Part shown: positions 6,146-7,206 of the stretch, in pieces | Layout: every line of letters starts with the position of its first letter | Numbering within the stretch: position 1 is the stretch's first letter | Assembly: GCA_937880065.1 (NCBI GenBank) | Contig: CALFMA010000508.1 | Location: 1-7,206, forward strand | Reading direction: 5' to 3' | Source of the DNA: an uncultured Ruminococcus sp. | Lineage (GTDB): Bacteria; Bacillota_A; Clostridia; Oscillospirales; Ruminococcaceae | Length of the DNA stretch: 7,206 bases | Position numbers and translations under genes: made by a program | Notes under the pieces: generated by a model | The model's database searches: none | The model's input: the letters and a program-made list of their open reading frames with translations, nothing else | Told to the model about the DNA's origin: nothing

Positions 6146-7206
6146 ATGCTTCATTTAGTAGACGAATATCCTATGGAATGGGAAGGTTTTAATCAGGGAC
6201 GCTGGTCTTCAAATATTAATGTCCGTGATTTTATCAAGAAAAATTATACACCTTATGACGGTGACGAAAGCTTCCTCGCTCCACCTACCGAGGCTACAAA
6301 AAAGCTTTGGGATACTGTTATGGACCTTACTCGTCAGGAGCGTGAAAAAGGCGGAGTTCTCGATATGGATACTGATATTGTATCAACTATCACTTCCCAC
6401 GATGCAGGCTATCTTAACAAGGATTTAGAGCAGATTGTGGGAATCCAGACTGACAAGCCTTTCAAGCGTTCTCTCCAGCCTTTCGGCGGAATCCGTATGG
6501 CTCAGAATGCCTGCTCACAGTACGGCTATGAGGTAAATCCCGAAATCGTAAAGATTTTCACAAAATACAGAAAAACTCACAATCAGGGCGTATTTGACGC
6601 TTACACTCCCGAAATGCGTCTTGCAAGAAAATCCGCTATTATCACGGGACTTCCCGACGCATACGGCAGAGGACGTATTATAGGCGATTACAGACGAGTT
6701 GCTCTCTACGGAATTGATATGCTTATCAATGACAAGAAGCATCAGATAGACACATCTCTCGTCCGTATGACTTCAAAAAATATCCGACTCCGTGAGGAAC
6801 TTGCAGAGCAGGTACGTGCTTTGGAGGAACTTAAAGAACTTGGTGCAATCTACGGATTTGATATTTCAAAGCCTGCCGCAAATGCAAAAGAAGCTGTTCA
6901 ATGGCTCTATTTTGGCTATCTCGCAGCTGTAAAGGAGCAGAATGGTGCGGCTATGTCCCTTGGACGTACTTCAACATTCCTCGATATTTACATTCAGCGT
7001 GACCTGCAAGAAGGCACCCTGACCGAAGCCGAGGCTCAGGAACTGGTGGACCACATGGTCATGAAGTTCCGCATGGTCAAGTTCGCCCGTATTGAATCTT
7101 ACAACCAGCTCTTCAGCGGCGACCCGGTGTGGGCTACGCTCGAAGTTGCGGGCCTCGGCCAGGACGGTCGCCACATGGTCACCAAGACGGACTACCGCTT
7201 CTTGCA
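6146..7206 (+). CDS. pflB: Formate C-acetyltransferase (pyruvate formate-lyase), N-terminal half, 3' truncated by window
   Basis: The frame is open from ATG 6146 to the window end: 353 complete codons of an expected 740-760. PFL is a cytoplasmic glycyl-radical enzyme that cleaves pyruvate with CoA to acetyl-CoA and formate during anaerobic fermentation. Conserved stretches in order are WEGFNQGRW (12-20), NVRDFIKKNYTPYDGDESFL, STITSHDAGY, PFGGIRMA, YRKTHNQGVFDAYTPEM, GLPDAYGRGRIIGDYRRVALYGID (from 168; the Arg of AYGRG lies near the pyruvate-binding Arg176 of E. coli), YFGYLAAVK.QNGAAMSLGRTSTFLDIYIQRDL (to 287), and LFSGDPVWATLE with VTKTDYRFL at the end. The active-site Cys pair and the radical Gly lie beyond the window. 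It is normally followed by its activating enzyme gene, which cannot be seen here. Codon use changes abruptly after Arg285 (base 7000): third-position GC goes from 23 of 70 codons before to 55 of 68 after, with no break in frame or homology. The protein call is certain; the continuity of the DNA is doubtful. Confidence 0.96.
   Translation, partial: MLHLVDEYPMEWEGFNQGRWSSNINVRDFIKKNYTPYDGDESFLAPPTEATKKLWDTVMDLTRQEREKGGVLDMDTDIVSTITSHDAGYLNKDLEQIVGIQTDKPFKRSLQPFGGIRMAQNACSQYGYEVNPEIVKIFTKYRKTHNQGVFDAYTPEMRLARKSAIITGLPDAYGRGRIIGDYRRVALYGIDMLINDKKHQIDTSLVRMTSKNIRLREELAEQVRALEELKELGAIYGFDISKPAANAKEAVQWLYFGYLAAVKEQNGAAMSLGRTSTFLDIYIQRDLQEGTLTEAEAQELVDHMVMKFRMVKFARIESYNQLFSGDPVWATLEVAGLGQDGRHMVTKTDYRFL
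7001..7206. other. GC-rich segment with foreign codon use inside pflB (suspected assembly or recombination junction)
   Basis: The last 206 bases have 123 G/C (about 60%), against about 45% in the preceding 220 bases of the same gene. CTG, GTC, ACC, GGC and CGC dominate, whereas upstream codons end mainly in A or T and CTG is absent from the first 285 pflB codons. The change point lies between about 6990 and 7010, over a conserved part of the protein (YIQRDL), where short identical DNA between two genomes could join reads. The donor organism cannot be named. Confidence 0.75.

Noticed and set aside
6971..7174. 67-codon minus-strand open frame at the right end
   Set aside because: It is antisense to conserved PFL sequence and exists because the GC-rich tail has few stop codons.
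7051..7180. Repeated CCACATGGTC (7051-7060 and 7171-7180)
   Set aside because: Both copies are His-Met-Val codons in the same frame of conserved PFL sequence; two 10-base copies do not make a repeat element.
1..7206. Novel defence, CRISPR, mobile or secondary-metabolite system
   Set aside because: I read both strands for repeat arrays, transposase or recombinase motifs, toxin-antitoxin pairs and biosynthetic clusters and found none; the genes are ordinary chromosomal genes.

Overview
The window looks like a chromosomal segment of a low-to-moderate-GC anaerobic Firmicute of the class Clostridia, probably a Ruminococcus or Oscillospiraceae-type gut bacterium. The grounds are the style of the FtsH and pyruvate formate-lyase (PFL) proteins, strong AGGAGG-type ribosome sites, near-consensus sigma-A promoters with 17-base spacers, and A/T-ending codons. 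No species can be named from sequence alone.

Layout, left to right. (1) Bases 1-1113 (+) hold the C-terminal 370 residues of an FtsH-type AAA+ zinc protease whose start lies left of the window. (2) Bases 1223-1741 (+) encode a 172-residue membrane protein of the small multidrug export (COG2426/PF06695) family, with its own promoter. (3) A bidirectional terminator at 1748-1780 separates it from two minus-strand genes. (4) Bases 1780-2673 (-) encode a predicted lipoprotein with three membrane helices and no recognised family. (5) Bases 2778-4544 (-) encode a 588-residue PAS-PAS-GGDEF-GAF signalling protein whose GGDEF motif has decayed to SGGGF. (6) Bases 4731-5984 (+) are divergent from it and encode an AI-2E family transporter (PF01594), closed by a clear terminator. 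(7) Bases 6146-7206 (+) hold the first 353 codons of pflB, behind a fully consensus extended -10 promoter, running off the right end.

The genes appear to be mostly single transcription units: housekeeping proteolysis, two membrane proteins of uncertain substrate, a probable non-catalytic c-di-GMP-type sensor, and fermentative pyruvate cleavage. They do not form an evident pathway, and I found no CRISPR array, mobile element, tRNA, rRNA or defence system.

The most striking signal is inside pflB. At about base 7001 the reading frame continues unbroken, but third-position GC jumps from about 33% to about 81%. The last ~206 bases therefore look as if they come from a different, GC-rich genome. 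An assembly chimera at a conserved stretch is the likeliest reason and homologous recombination the alternative. No stretch of more than 300 bases lacks a gene.
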